A stretch of 64,000 nucleotides of DNA, taken from NCBI GenBank assembly GCA_963744255.1, contig CAVUSZ010000054.1:1-64000 (forward strand), written 5' to 3'. The stretch comes from DATEDA01 sp963744255. Lineage in GTDB: Bacteria; Pseudomonadota; Gammaproteobacteria; Burkholderiales; SG8-39. Positions 17,657 to 27,165 of the stretch are shown here, piece after piece. The notes under the pieces were generated by a model. That model worked only from the letters and a program-made list of their open reading frames with translations. It did no database searches and was not told where the DNA came from. The stretch's first letter is position 1. Each line of letters opens with the position of its first letter. The translations under genes and the position numbers were made by a program.

Positions 17657-18556
17657 ATGATCCGGGCGCGCGCCGGTCGCTGGCTCGCCGCCGGAATGGC
17701 GGCGATAGCGATCGCCTCCGCGGCCGGCTGCGCTTACCTCGACACGAAGCAGCGCGAGTGGATTTTCCGCGCGCAGCGCGACATCCATTCGACGCCGGAG
17801 AGTTACGGCCTGAAGTTCGAAGAGGTCTGGCTGACGGTGGTAGAAGAGGGGAACGGCACGCGCGAGCGCGTCCACGGCTGGTGGATCCCCGGTCCCGACG
17901 CGAAGGCGGCGACGCTGCTCTATCTCCACGGTGCCCGCTGGAGCCTCTCGAACAACCTCTTTCGCATCCAGCGCCTGCAGCGCATGGGCTTCGCGGTGCT
18001 CGCGATCGACTATCGCGGCTTCGGCCGCAGCGACGGCGAGCTCCCGTCGGAGGACCAGGCGTATGCCGACGCCCAGGCCGCCTGGCAGCACCTGCGCCTC
18101 CTCGAGCCCGACCCGCACCGGCGCTTTCTCTATGGCCACTCGCTCGGCGGCGCGGTCGCCATCGAGCTGGCGACCCGCAACGACGACGTCGCCGGGCTGA
18201 TCGTCGAGTCGAGCTTCACCTCGATGCGCGACATGGCCGAGGCGATGGGCTACGGCAACTTCGCGCTCGGGCTGATGCTCACGCAGCGCTTCGATTCGCT
18301 CGCCAAGATCGCCAAGATCGTCTCGCCCGTGCTGTTCGTGCACGGCACCTCCGACCGGTTCGTCCCGCCCGAGATGAGCGAGCGGCTCTATGCCGCCGCG
18401 CGCGAGCCGAAGCGGATCCTGCTGGTCGAGAGCGGCAATCACAGCAACGTCTCGTACGTCGCGTATGACAGGTATCACGCGGCGGTGCGCGATCTCCTCG
18501 CGCTCGTGAGCGGCGGGCCGGCACGCGCCCGCGCGCCGGCGGTCCCCGGCGGCTGA
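17657..18556 (+). CDS. Alpha/beta-hydrolase lipoprotein
   Basis: 299 residues. The signal peptide ends in a lipobox (AIASAAGC), so it is probably membrane-anchored in the periplasm. Hydrolase core: LLYLHGARWSLSNN (oxyanion hole), YGHSLGGAVA (nucleophile Ser), GTSDRFVPPEM (acid) and ESGNHSNVSY (His), which resembles the BEM46-like/DUF1749-type serine hydrolases. Substrate unknown, possibly an ester or acyl group at the envelope. Follows the exported methyltransferase with a 7-base gap. Confidence 0.85.
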   Translation: MIRARAGRWLAAGMAAIAIASAAGCAYLDTKQREWIFRAQRDIHSTPESYGLKFEEVWLTVVEEGNGTRERVHGWWIPGPDAKAATLLYLHGARWSLSNNLFRIQRLQRMGFAVLAIDYRGFGRSDGELPSEDQAYADAQAAWQHLRLLEPDPHRRFLYGHSLGGAVAIELATRNDDVAGLIVESSFTSMRDMAEAMGYGNFALGLMLTQRFDSLAKIAKIVSPVLFVHGTSDRFVPPEMSERLYAAAREPKRILLVESGNHSNVSYVAYDRYHAAVRDLLALVSGGPARARAPAVPGG

Positions 18557-18618
18557 CCGCTTCCTCGCCCATTCCGTTTCTCGACGCCGGGCGCGTTCAC
18601 GCCGCGCTCGAGTGGCGC

Positions 18619-19497
18619 GTGCTGGTCGATGCCTTGCGTGACGCGTTCCGCGTGGGCGCGAGCGTACCGGTGCGCTCGAGCTACTCCGTCTCTGCCGCCG
18701 CCGATCGGCTTCTGCTCATGCCGGCGTGGGCGAGTGGCAGCCTTGGCGTGAAGATCGTCACCGTCTTCCCCGGCAACCGGGCGCGAGGTCGCGCCAGCGT
18801 CTCGGCGCTCTACCTCCTGCTGGACGGCGCCAGCGGGCATCCGCTCGCGCTGATCGACGGCGAGGCGCTGACCCTGCGCCGCACGGCGGCAGCGTCGGCG
18901 CTCGCGGCAACGCATCTTGCGCGTAGCGACTCGAAGGTCCTGCTCGTCGTCGGGACCGGCGCGCTCGCGCCGTACATGGCTGCCGCGCACCACACGGTGC
19001 GGCCGATCGAGCGCGTGCTCGTCTGGGGCCGCTCGTACGAGCACGCCCGCACGACCACGGCGCGACTCGTCGCGGACCGGCTCCCGGCGGAGGCCTGCGC
19101 CGACCTCGACATCGGGCTCGCGCTCGCCGACATCGTCACCTGCGCGACGACCGCGCGCGAGCCCGTGGTGCGCGCCGCGCACGTGCGTCCCGGCACGCAC
19201 GTCGATCTCGTGGGGGCGTTCACGCCCGAGATGCGCGAGAGCGACGACGCGCTGGTCTGCCGCGCCGAGGTGTTCGTCGACACTTTCGCGGGCGCGCTGC
19301 AGGAAGCCGGGGATCTCGTACAGCCGATCGCCGGCGGCGTGATCGCGCGCGAGCAAGTTCGCGCCGAGCTTGCGGACCTCGTGACCGGGCGTCATCCGGG
19401 GCGCGAGTCGCCCGAGGCGGTGACGCTGTTCAAGTCGGTGGGGACCGCGTTGGAGGACCTGTGCGCGGCACGGCTGGTGTACGAGCGCCGGAGCTAG
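18619..19497 (+). CDS. Ornithine cyclodeaminase / mu-crystallin family protein
   Basis: NAD(P)-dependent enzyme family that includes ornithine cyclodeaminase and ketimine reductases. Core blocks: LGVKIVTVFPGN, DGEALTLRRTAAASALAATH, LLVVGTGALAPYMA (Rossmann loop), DIVTCATTARE, HVDLVGAFTPEMRE. The first in-frame GTG is used, but family-like sequence (IPFLDAGRVHAALEWR) continues upstream to about 18571, where no ATG/GTG/TTG exists. The true start may be a rare codon or may have been altered. Converges with the MoaD-like gene, overlapping it by four bases. Confidence 0.85.
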   Translation: MLVDALRDAFRVGASVPVRSSYSVSAAADRLLLMPAWASGSLGVKIVTVFPGNRARGRASVSALYLLLDGASGHPLALIDGEALTLRRTAAASALAATHLARSDSKVLLVVGTGALAPYMAAAHHTVRPIERVLVWGRSYEHARTTTARLVADRLPAEACADLDIGLALADIVTCATTAREPVVRAAHVRPGTHVDLVGAFTPEMRESDDALVCRAEVFVDTFAGALQEAGDLVQPIAGGVIAREQVRAELADLVTGRHPGRESPEAVTLFKSVGTALEDLCAARLVYERRS

Positions 19498-19757
19498 CCC
19501 CCGCTGAGCGCGGTGATGATGATCACTTCGTCCGCCGGGCCGACCGGCGCGTCGAGGCGCTGGACCTGGTCGCCTTCGACGAAGATCCTGATGTGGCGCC
19601 GGATGGCGTCCTGCTCGTCGATCATTCGAAAGCGGATGCCCGGGTAGCGGCGGTCGAGGTCGACGAGGAGCTCGGCGACGGTCGCTCCCGCTGCCGTCAC
19701 CTGGGAGCGGTTCCCGGTGTAGGAACGAAGCGGCGCGGGGATGACGACCGTCCTCAC
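19494..19757 (-). CDS. MoaD/ThiS-family sulfur carrier protein
   Basis: 87 residues, ubiquitin-like fold ending in the essential Gly-Gly (ITALSGG), which is thiocarboxylated for sulfur transfer. Start at GTG 19757 (VRTVVIPAPLRSYTGN). Visible features: ATVAELLVDLDRRYPGIRF and HIRIFVEGDQVQRLDAPV. Could serve molybdopterin synthase, thiamin or another pathway; the window's molybdenum hydroxylase genes favour the first, weakly. The GTG overlaps the TGA of the upstream sialidase-like remnant (GTGA), a usual arrangement for this gene pair. Confidence 0.8.
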   Translation of the reverse strand: MRTVVIPAPLRSYTGNRSQVTAAGATVAELLVDLDRRYPGIRFRMIDEQDAIRRHIRIFVEGDQVQRLDAPVGPADEVIIITALSGG

Positions 19758-19867
19758 GCTTGCGCCGCTTCCAGCGCGCAGATATGCGGCAGATGCCGCG
19801 CTATGCACTGCCAGCGCTTGCCCTCGTCGGCGCCGAGAGCCGACACGCGCGGCGCGCTCAACTCCTC
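19754..19867 (-). pseudogene. C-terminal remnant of a BNR/sialidase-like protein
   Basis: The frame ends ADEGKRWQCIARHLPHICAL followed by EAAQA and TGA, like the last repeat of BNR (Asp-box) glycosyl-hydrolase-like proteins, which commonly precede MoaD-like genes. Upstream the similarity stops. The remaining sequence to 19992 holds only a 27-residue signal-peptide-like frame (MRRFLAALAAATLAAAGGSA...) in another register. Most of the gene has therefore been lost. The call rests on one short motif and on context. Confidence 0.4.
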
Positions 19868-19992
19868 GGAATGACGCCGACGACCAGCCGCGCCGGCTTT
19901 CAACGGTGGTGGTCCCGTGCGAGCGCACTGCCGCCAGCGGCGGCGAGCGTCGCGGCAGCGAGTGCGGCGAGGAAGCGACGCATCGCCGCAGC

Positions 19993-20559
19993 TCAGGCTG
20001 CGACGAAGATGACGAGCAGCGCGAAGATAAACGACCCGAGGAACGCCCAGACCGGGGTGAGCCACACTCCTTCTGCTGTCGATACGGCCTCCCCTTTCGT
20101 CGTCGCGGGCGCGGGCGCCGGCCCCGCGAGCTTGTTGTTGAAGCGCTGGAAGAATTCGTCGGCCATCTTCTTCGCCACGCCGTCGATCAGACGGGAGCCG
20201 ACCTGCGCGAGCTTGCCCCCCACCTGGGCGTTGGCGACATAGCCGAGCTTCGTGCTGGCGCCGTCGGGCGCGAGAGAAACCTGGGCGTTGCCCTTGCCGA
20301 AGCCGGCCGCGCCGCCCGAGCCTTCGAACGAGAGCCGGTACGAGGTCGGCGGGTTGACGTCGGAAAGCAGGAGCTTGCCGTTGAACTTCGCCTTTACCGG
20401 CCCGACCGCGGCCGTGATCACGACCTTGTACTCGGTGTCGGACACGCGTTCGATCGACTCGCAGCCCGGGATGGAGGCCTTCAGCACCTCGGGGTCGTTG
20501 AGGCCCGCCCAGACGCGCGCTTGCGGCACTGGAATCAGCTGCTCGCCGGTCATTTCCAT
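19993..20559 (-). CDS. coxG: CoxG-like SRPBCC protein with C-terminal anchor
   Basis: 188 residues. START/SRPBCC fold of the CO-dehydrogenase subunit G family: MEMTGEQLIPVPQARVWAGL, SIPGCESIERVSDTEYKV, GPVKAKFNGKLLLSDV, GGKLAQVGSRLIDGVAKKMA. A Pro/Ala linker is followed by a hydrophobic tail (LTPVWAFLGSFIFALLVIFV) that would anchor it in the membrane. CoxG proteins recruit or help assemble molybdenum hydroxylases at the membrane. ATG at 20559 with GGGAGA upstream. The structural genes are 11 kb away, but coxE and coxD homologues are nearer, all on the same strand. Confidence 0.88.
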   Translation of the reverse strand: MEMTGEQLIPVPQARVWAGLNDPEVLKASIPGCESIERVSDTEYKVVITAAVGPVKAKFNGKLLLSDVNPPTSYRLSFEGSGGAAGFGKGNAQVSLAPDGASTKLGYVANAQVGGKLAQVGSRLIDGVAKKMADEFFQRFNNKLAGPAPAPATTKGEAVSTAEGVWLTPVWAFLGSFIFALLVIFVAA

Positions 20560-20638
20560 GCGTGTTCTCCCTGGCGACGAAGTCGCGGCCGAGCTCGCGG
20601 CCGAAACCGATATTCTGCCGCAAAGGGCGCGTGCCGCC

Positions 20639-20902
20639 TCAGGTCGCGTACGCGGGCAGGTTCGCGAGGAAGCGGTCGAGCTCGGCGCGGGTGATGACGC
20701 CGTCCCGATTGATGTCGATGTCGTCGAAGCGCGGCTCGAGGAACAGATCCCCGCGGACCTGCGCGCGCAGGACCACGCCGTCGCGCTCGTAGAGGGCGAA
20801 CGCGGCGCGATAGTTGTCGGCGACCCGCTTGAGATAGTCGGGCGGTGCCTGGGCGAACGCCGTCCCCGCCGCGAGCGCCGCGGCAATCACGATGGTTCTC
20901 AT
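20639..20902 (-). CDS. Secreted EF-hand protein
   Basis: 87 residues. Signal peptide MRTIVIAAALAAGTAFAQA. Near the C-terminus is one canonical EF-hand loop, DINRDGVITRAE (Asp1, Asn3, Asp5, Glu12), predicted to bind Ca2+. A longer open frame runs upstream, but ATG 20902 has a perfect GGAGG seven bases before it. EF-hands normally pair; with one loop it may dimerise. Function unknown. Confidence 0.75.
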   Translation of the reverse strand: MRTIVIAAALAAGTAFAQAPPDYLKRVADNYRAAFALYERDGVVLRAQVRGDLFLEPRFDDIDINRDGVITRAELDRFLANLPAYAT

Positions 20903-20967
20903 CAGTTCCTCCGTCTGGTTTTCCGCGGCAGTTGGTGAGACCCGGGGGCCGCGACCCCGGTTCCGGG

Positions 20968-21591
20968 CTACGGAAAGTTCCGCGCGCCAGCCGACCACGC
21001 GGCGGTCACGTCGGACTCGCCGACGACGCGCGCGAATCCTGAGCTCATCGCGGCGAGCGCGGCCTCGTGACGGGCGTCCTCGAAATCGCCGCAGGCCTCG
21101 CGCACGACGAACACCTTGAAGTCGCGCTGGGCGAGATCGCGCACCGTGCTCTCGACGCCGAGCGAGGTCGTCACGCCCCCGACGACAAGCGTATCGATCC
21201 CTGCTGCACGAAGCCAGTCTTCCAGATGCGTGCCCACGAGCGCCGAGAACCGGGTCGTGTCGAACACCGGCTCGTCTTCGTCGCGGTCCGCGCCGGGAGC
21301 GAGCTCGACGTCGGGCGTGTTCGCGCGCAGCGCGCCGATCCGGGCGAGGTCCGGACGGAGCTCGGTGACGAGCAGGCCGGCGTCGGCATAGTCCGGACGG
21401 AAGACGAGCCGGGTCCATGCGACCGGTACGTCGTGGCTTCGCGCGGCATCGGCGAGCCGGTGGCTGACATACAGGGCGCGCCGGAGCCGTCCGATCCCCC
21501 AGCCCCCTCCGGCCATCGAGCCGCGGTCATCGCAGAAGCAGCGCTGCAGGTCGACGAGCAGCAGCGTACAAGCGGCGCGCGCGAGCTTCAT
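20968..21591 (-). CDS. Isochorismatase-like hydrolase without the catalytic Cys
   Basis: 207 residues, cytosolic. Family features: LLLVDLQRCFCD (catalytic Asp), VAWTRLVFRPDYADAG, and GVTTSLGVESTVRDLAQRDF, the block that usually reads GxxTxxCVxxTxRxA. Here Gly replaces the nucleophilic Cys of nicotinamidase/N-carbamoylsarcosine amidase members, as in true isochorismatases (PhzD/EntB). It therefore may hydrolyse a vinyl ether or be non-catalytic rather than act as an amidase. Between EF-hand and coxE genes on the same strand. Confidence 0.8.
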   Translation of the reverse strand: MKLARAACTLLLVDLQRCFCDDRGSMAGGGWGIGRLRRALYVSHRLADAARSHDVPVAWTRLVFRPDYADAGLLVTELRPDLARIGALRANTPDVELAPGADRDEDEPVFDTTRFSALVGTHLEDWLRAAGIDTLVVGGVTTSLGVESTVRDLAQRDFKVFVVREACGDFEDARHEAALAAMSSGFARVVGESDVTAAWSAGARNFP

Positions 21592-21623
21592 CGCTCGAGG
21601 AGAGGGCGTCGTCCGGGGCCGGG

Positions 21624-22847
<1,224 letters not shown>

Positions 22848-22922
22848 GGGCGGCGATTATCGCACCGTGCGCGGCGCGCGCGGCTGTGCGACAGTAACGC
22901 CCCTGTCGTAAAGGAGGCGAGC

Positions 22923-23996
22923 GTGCTCCAGGAAATCGTCGTTGACGCCAAGCGTCTGAAACACGCGATCGAAGCGATCGTCGTCAAAGGCGGCTCCTCG
23001 CCGCGCGAGGCCGAGCTCGTGGCCGGCAACCTCATCGAGGCAAACCTCACCGGCCACGACTCGCACGGGGTCGGCATGATCCCGCGCTATGTCGACGCGG
23101 TGCTCGAAGGCGGGCTCGCGGTGAACGCGCATCCGGAGATCAAGCTCGACACCGGCGTCATGCTCCGGCTCGACGGGCGCAGCGGCTACGGCCAGGTGAT
23201 CGGCATGGAGTCCATGGCGCTCGGCATCGAACGGGCGCGCGAGCACGGCACCTGCATCGTCGCCCTCGGCAACTCGCACCACCTCGGCCGCATCGGGCAC
23301 TGGGCCGAGCAGTGCGTCGGCGCCGGGCTCGTCAGCCTGCATTTCGTGAACGTGGTCTCGCGGCCGATCGTCGCGCCCTGGGGCGGGCGTGACCCGCGGT
23401 TCGGCACCAACCCCGTTTGCATCGGCGTTCCCCGCGCCGGCAAGCCGCCGTTCCTGCTGGACTTCGCGACGAGCCGCATCGCGCAGGGCAAGACGCGCGT
23501 CGCCCATAACCAGGGCAAGCCGCTCGCGCCCGGCACGATCATCGACGACAAGGGCGACCCGACGACGAACCCGCGCTACACCGTCATCCCGCCCTACGGC
23601 GCGATTCTGCCGTTCGGCGAGCACAAGGGCTACGGGCTCGCGGTCGCGGCCGAGCTGCTCGGCGGAGCGCTCGCGGCGGGCGCGACGCAGAGCTTTGCCG
23701 ACGAAGGCAAGCGGCGGGTGCTGAACGGCATGCTCTCGATCCTGATCGAGCCGAAGCGCCTCGGCGCCGAGGGGTTCGCCGACCAGTCCGAGGCGTTCAT
23801 CGAATGGTGCCTCGCCTCGCCGGCGGCCGCCGGCGTCGACCGCGTCAAGCTCGCGGGCGACCCCGAGCGCGAGAATCGGAAGAAGCGCGCCGCCGAAGGC
23901 ATCGCGGTCGACGCGACGACCTGGGAAGAGATCCTCGTCTCCGCCGACAAGCTGAAACTGCCGCGCGCCGAGGTGCAGAAGCTCGCCGGGCTGTGA
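22923..23996 (+). CDS. Ldh-2 family (malate/lactate/ureidoglycolate-type) dehydrogenase
   Basis: 357 residues, NAD(P)-dependent oxidoreductase of the non-Rossmann Ldh_2 fold. Seen: NLTGHDSHGVGMIPRYVDAV (substrate His region), GNSHHLGRIGHWAEQC, VAPWGGRDPRFGTNP, LDFATSRIAQGKTRVA and PFGEHKGYGLAVAAELLGG. GTG start behind AAGGAGG. Its stop overlaps the ATG of the next gene (TGATG), so it is coupled to a dihydrodipicolinate-synthase homologue, suggesting a short hydroxyacid/ketoacid pathway. Confidence 0.9.
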   Translation: MLQEIVVDAKRLKHAIEAIVVKGGSSPREAELVAGNLIEANLTGHDSHGVGMIPRYVDAVLEGGLAVNAHPEIKLDTGVMLRLDGRSGYGQVIGMESMALGIERAREHGTCIVALGNSHHLGRIGHWAEQCVGAGLVSLHFVNVVSRPIVAPWGGRDPRFGTNPVCIGVPRAGKPPFLLDFATSRIAQGKTRVAHNQGKPLAPGTIIDDKGDPTTNPRYTVIPPYGAILPFGEHKGYGLAVAAELLGGALAAGATQSFADEGKRRVLNGMLSILIEPKRLGAEGFADQSEAFIEWCLASPAAAGVDRVKLAGDPERENRKKRAAEGIAVDATTWEEILVSADKLKLPRAEVQKLAGL

Positions 23997-24895
23997 TGGA
24001 TACGGCCCGCTGCCACGGCATCTATCCGATCCTCTACGCGTTCTTCGACCGCGACGGCGCGCCGCTGCGCGAGCCGATCGTCGCGCAGGTCGAGGCCGCA
24101 GTGAGGCACGGTGCGCACGGCGTCGCGGTCCTGGGTCTCGCCACCGAGACGAACAAGCTCGCGGAGCGCGAACGGCGGCAGATCATGGCGTGGACGGCCG
24201 AGGCGGTCGAGAAGCGGCTGCCGCTCGCCGTGACCGTCGCGGAGCCGAGCGTGCACGGCCAGGTCGAGTTCATCCGGGCGGCGCAGGCGGCGGGCGCCGA
24301 CTGGGTCATCCTGCAGCCGCCCGCCGGCGGGTTCGCCGAGCCCGAGTACATCCGCTTCTTCGGCGCGGTCGCTGAGCGGGTTGATCTGCCTGTCGCGCTC
24401 CAGAACGCCGCGCAGTTCCTCGGCGTCGGTCTCTCCAACGCCGGCCTGAAGACGCTGCACCGGAATCACCCGAACGTCTGCCTGCTGAAAGGGGAAGCGC
24501 CGGCGCACGTGATCCGCCGCACGATCGAGGAGACCGAGGGCGCCTACCGGGTGTTCAACGGCCGCGGCGGGCTGGAGCTGCCCGACAACCTGCGCGCCGG
24601 GTGCGCTGGCATGATTCCGGCCCCGGAGTGCTTCGACGTACAGGTCGGAATCTACGAGGCGATGACAACCGGCCGGCGCGAGGACGAAGCGGAGGCCGAA
24701 ACGCGCTACCGCTCGATCCTGCCGCTCGTCACCTTCCTCATGTCGTCGATCGACACCTTCGTCTGCTACGGCAAGCGGCTGACGGCGCGGCGCCTCGGTA
24801 TCGAGGAGGTGTTCGACCGCGCGCCGTGCCAGCAGCCGAGCGCGTTCGGGCTGGCGATGCTCGAGCGGCTCGGTAGCGCGCTCGGCCCGCTGTAG
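23996..24895 (+). CDS. Dihydrodipicolinate synthase-family aldolase
   Basis: 299 residues. (beta/alpha)8 aldolase of the DapA/NAL family: GIYPILYAFFDRDGAPL, HGAHGVAVLGLATETNKLAE, and the Schiff-base Lys in CLLKGEAP. The GTTGE-type motif is replaced by GLATETN and the Tyr region differs, so this is not lysine biosynthesis DapA but a catabolic relative acting on a ketoacid. Translationally coupled to the Ldh-2 gene. Converges on the Bug receptor, with four bases between. Confidence 0.85.
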   Translation: MDTARCHGIYPILYAFFDRDGAPLREPIVAQVEAAVRHGAHGVAVLGLATETNKLAERERRQIMAWTAEAVEKRLPLAVTVAEPSVHGQVEFIRAAQAAGADWVILQPPAGGFAEPEYIRFFGAVAERVDLPVALQNAAQFLGVGLSNAGLKTLHRNHPNVCLLKGEAPAHVIRRTIEETEGAYRVFNGRGGLELPDNLRAGCAGMIPAPECFDVQVGIYEAMTTGRREDEAEAETRYRSILPLVTFLMSSIDTFVCYGKRLTARRLGIEEVFDRAPCQQPSAFGLAMLERLGSALGPL

Positions 24896-24899
24896 CGGG

Positions 24900-25850
24900 C
24901 TACTTCGCCTGCGCTTTCATCCGCTCCATCGTCGCCTTCTCGGCGGCGAAGGTCTCGCGGGCGTAGCGGGCGTAATCCTCGGTGCCGAGATACCACAGCT
25001 CCTGGTCGTATCGATCGAGCGCCGTGAGATGGAGCGGGTCCTCCATTCCCTTCTTGAAGGCGTCGTGAAGGATCTTCACGACCTTCGGATCCATGCCTTT
25101 CGGCCCGGCGAGGCCATAGGGCGAGTTGGAGACGATCTCGAAGCCGAGCTCCTTCAACGTCGGCACGTCCGGCCAGCGCTTGGTGCGTTTTTCGCCCCAG
25201 GTCACGAGGAGGCGCAGCTTGCCGGCGTCGACGTGCGGCGCCCAGCCCGTCGACTCGGCGGACGCGACGACATGGCCGCCGAGCAATCCGGTCATGTTGT
25301 CGGCGGCGCCCTTGTACGGCACATGCAGCCACTTGATGCTCTGCCTCGCCGCGATCTCTTCCATCGTGATGTGCAGGCTCGTGTTCGCGCCCGGCGTGCC
25401 GTACGAGACCTTGTCCGGGTTTCCCTTCGCATAGCCGACGAAGTCGGCCCAGCTCTTCCACGGTGCGTCGCTCCGCACGACGACGCCGAAGGTGTAGCCC
25501 GAGACCCCGAGGATGTAGGTGAGATCGGTCAGCGGATCGTACGGCGTGTTCTGGATGTGCGGCAGACGCAGCACGCTGATCGCGACCTGCGTCACCGTAT
25601 AGCCGTCCGGCTTGGCGTTCAGCATCGCGACCGCGCCGAGCGAGCCGCTCGCGCCGGGGCGGTTCTCGACGATCACCGGCTGCCCCAGGTACTTCGCCGT
25701 CGCTTCGGCGAGCGCGCGCATCGAGCCGTCCGTCGAGCCGCCCGCCGACCACGGGACGATGAGCGTGACCGGCTTGGTCGGGAACTGCTGTGCGGACGCG
25801 GCCGCGGCGAACGCGGCCACCGCCGCGCCGGTGATCAGGCGTCGAAACAT
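24900..25850 (-). CDS. Bug-family tricarboxylate transporter receptor
   Basis: 316 residues with signal peptide (LITGAAVAAFAAAASAQQFP). Family features: PVTLIVPWSAGGSTDGSMRA, VENRPGASGSLGAVAMLNAK, WLHVPYKGAADNMTGLLGGH, RWPDVPTLKELGFE. ATG at 25850 with GGAGGAGC before it. Periplasmic ligand binder, ligand unknown; probably co-transcribed with coxD upstream (26-base gap). Confidence 0.92.
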   Translation of the reverse strand: MFRRLITGAAVAAFAAAASAQQFPTKPVTLIVPWSAGGSTDGSMRALAEATAKYLGQPVIVENRPGASGSLGAVAMLNAKPDGYTVTQVAISVLRLPHIQNTPYDPLTDLTYILGVSGYTFGVVVRSDAPWKSWADFVGYAKGNPDKVSYGTPGANTSLHITMEEIAARQSIKWLHVPYKGAADNMTGLLGGHVVASAESTGWAPHVDAGKLRLLVTWGEKRTKRWPDVPTLKELGFEIVSNSPYGLAGPKGMDPKVVKILHDAFKKGMEDPLHLTALDRYDQELWYLGTEDYARYARETFAAEKATMERMKAQAK

Positions 25851-25876
25851 GCGCTCCTCCTCTCGTGATCGGCCGG

Positions 25877-26794
25877 TCAGGCCGTCGCCAGCTCGGCTCG
25901 CACCTCGGACAGGATGCGTGCCGCTTCGCTCCCCTGCACCCGCGCGATGTCGTCCTGGTACTTGAGCAGGGCGCCGAGCGTGTTGTTGATCGTCTCCGGG
26001 TCGAGCGCGAGCGCATCGAGCGCGACGAGCGCCTGCGACCAGTCGAGGGTTTCCGCCACGCCCGGCAGCTTGAAGAGGTCCATCCTCCGCAGCCGCTGCA
26101 CGAACGCCACCACTTCGCGGGCGAGCGCATCGGCCGCGCCGGGCGCCTTGCGACGCAGGATATCGAGCTCGCGCTCCGCGGTCGGATAGTCGACCCAGTG
26201 GTAGAGGCAGCGGCGCTTCACCGCGTCGTGGATCTCGCGCGTCCGGTTCGAGGTGATGACGACGATCGGGGGCGACTCGGCCTTGACCGTGCCGATCTCG
26301 GGGATCGTCACCTGGAAATCGGCGAGCACTTCCAGCAGATAGGCTTCGAACGGCTCGTCGGTGCGGTCTAGCTCGTCGATCAGCAGCACCGGCGCCCCCG
26401 CGAGATCGCCCTCCAGCGCCTGCAGGAGCGGCCGGCGGATGAGGAAGCGCTCGGAGAAGATGTCCTCGGCGATCGCGTCCCGGTCGTGCGTGCCCGCCGC
26501 CTCGGCCAGCCGGATCTCGATCATTTGCCTCGAATAGTTCCACTCGTACACAGCGGAGGCGACGTCCAACCCCTCGTAGCACTGCAGGCGCACGAGCTTG
26601 CGCCCGAGGGTGGCGGCGAGGACCTTGGCGATCTCGGTCTTGCCGACGCCCGCTTCGCCTTCGAGGAAGAGCGGCCGCTTCATCCGCAGCGCGAGGAAGA
26701 CCGCGGTTGCGAGGCTGCGCTCGGCGACGTAGTCGGCCTGCGCGAGGAGCTTGGCGGTATCGTCGATCGAGGCGGGGAGGTCGGGCTGCTGCAT
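25877..26794 (-). CDS. coxD: MoxR-family AAA ATPase (CoxD-like)
   Basis: 305 residues. Walker A EGEAGVGKTEIAKVL, Walker B VLLIDELDRTDEP, sensor ITSNRTREI and arginine-rich KRRCLYHWVDYP are complete. CoxD/MoxR ATPases remodel molybdenum hydroxylases together with VWA partners such as CoxE, here on the same strand 3 kb downstream. I use ATG 26794 (MQQPDLPASIDDTAKLL); the upstream 11 residues are optional. Clean frame. Confidence 0.9.
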   Translation of the reverse strand: MQQPDLPASIDDTAKLLAQADYVAERSLATAVFLALRMKRPLFLEGEAGVGKTEIAKVLAATLGRKLVRLQCYEGLDVASAVYEWNYSRQMIEIRLAEAAGTHDRDAIAEDIFSERFLIRRPLLQALEGDLAGAPVLLIDELDRTDEPFEAYLLEVLADFQVTIPEIGTVKAESPPIVVITSNRTREIHDAVKRRCLYHWVDYPTAERELDILRRKAPGAADALAREVVAFVQRLRRMDLFKLPGVAETLDWSQALVALDALALDPETINNTLGALLKYQDDIARVQGSEAARILSEVRAELATA

Positions 26795-26892
26795 TCGGGC
26801 TCCGTGGGATCGCGCGAAGGATAGCACCCGTCCGCACGCCAGGGGCGCATGGTTGATAGCGCTGGCTCCCGAAGTCCGCGCGCGGACTTCTT

Positions 26893-27161
26893 CTATGGGG
26901 CGGTCTCGTAGACCCGGCCGGCGCCTGCGCGCCAGACGACCGGAAACGCCGGCGAATCGAGCATCGCGCCTTCGCGCGGCCCGTCTCGTTCCGGCGGCGG
27001 CGGCGACATGAACCCAGGGCGGCGCACGAAGGGTCGCATCGTGGCCGGTCCAGCGCGCCGAGCTTGTCGAGCCACTCCGGGGCGATGACCTGGCGCAGGG
27101 CGGCGACGCCGTCGCGGCGATAGGCGGCGATGGTGTCCGCGGTTAGCGCGTCGGGAGGCAT
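26893..27161 (-). pseudogene. PhyH-type dioxygenase gene with its middle deleted
   Basis: Starts five bases after the permease stop with MPPDALTADTIAAYRRDGVA and EWLDKLGAL, the N-terminus of phytanoyl-CoA dioxygenase-like Fe(II)/2-oxoglutarate oxygenases. After about 40 residues homology is lost. In another frame the sequence resumes as MLDSPAFPVVWRAGAGR, like the C-terminal strand of the same family. The HxD...H iron-binding core is absent. An internal deletion near 27030-27060 explains both halves. Non-functional. From 26795 to 26892 nothing else is seen. Confidence 0.5.
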
Positions 27162-27165
27162 GGTC

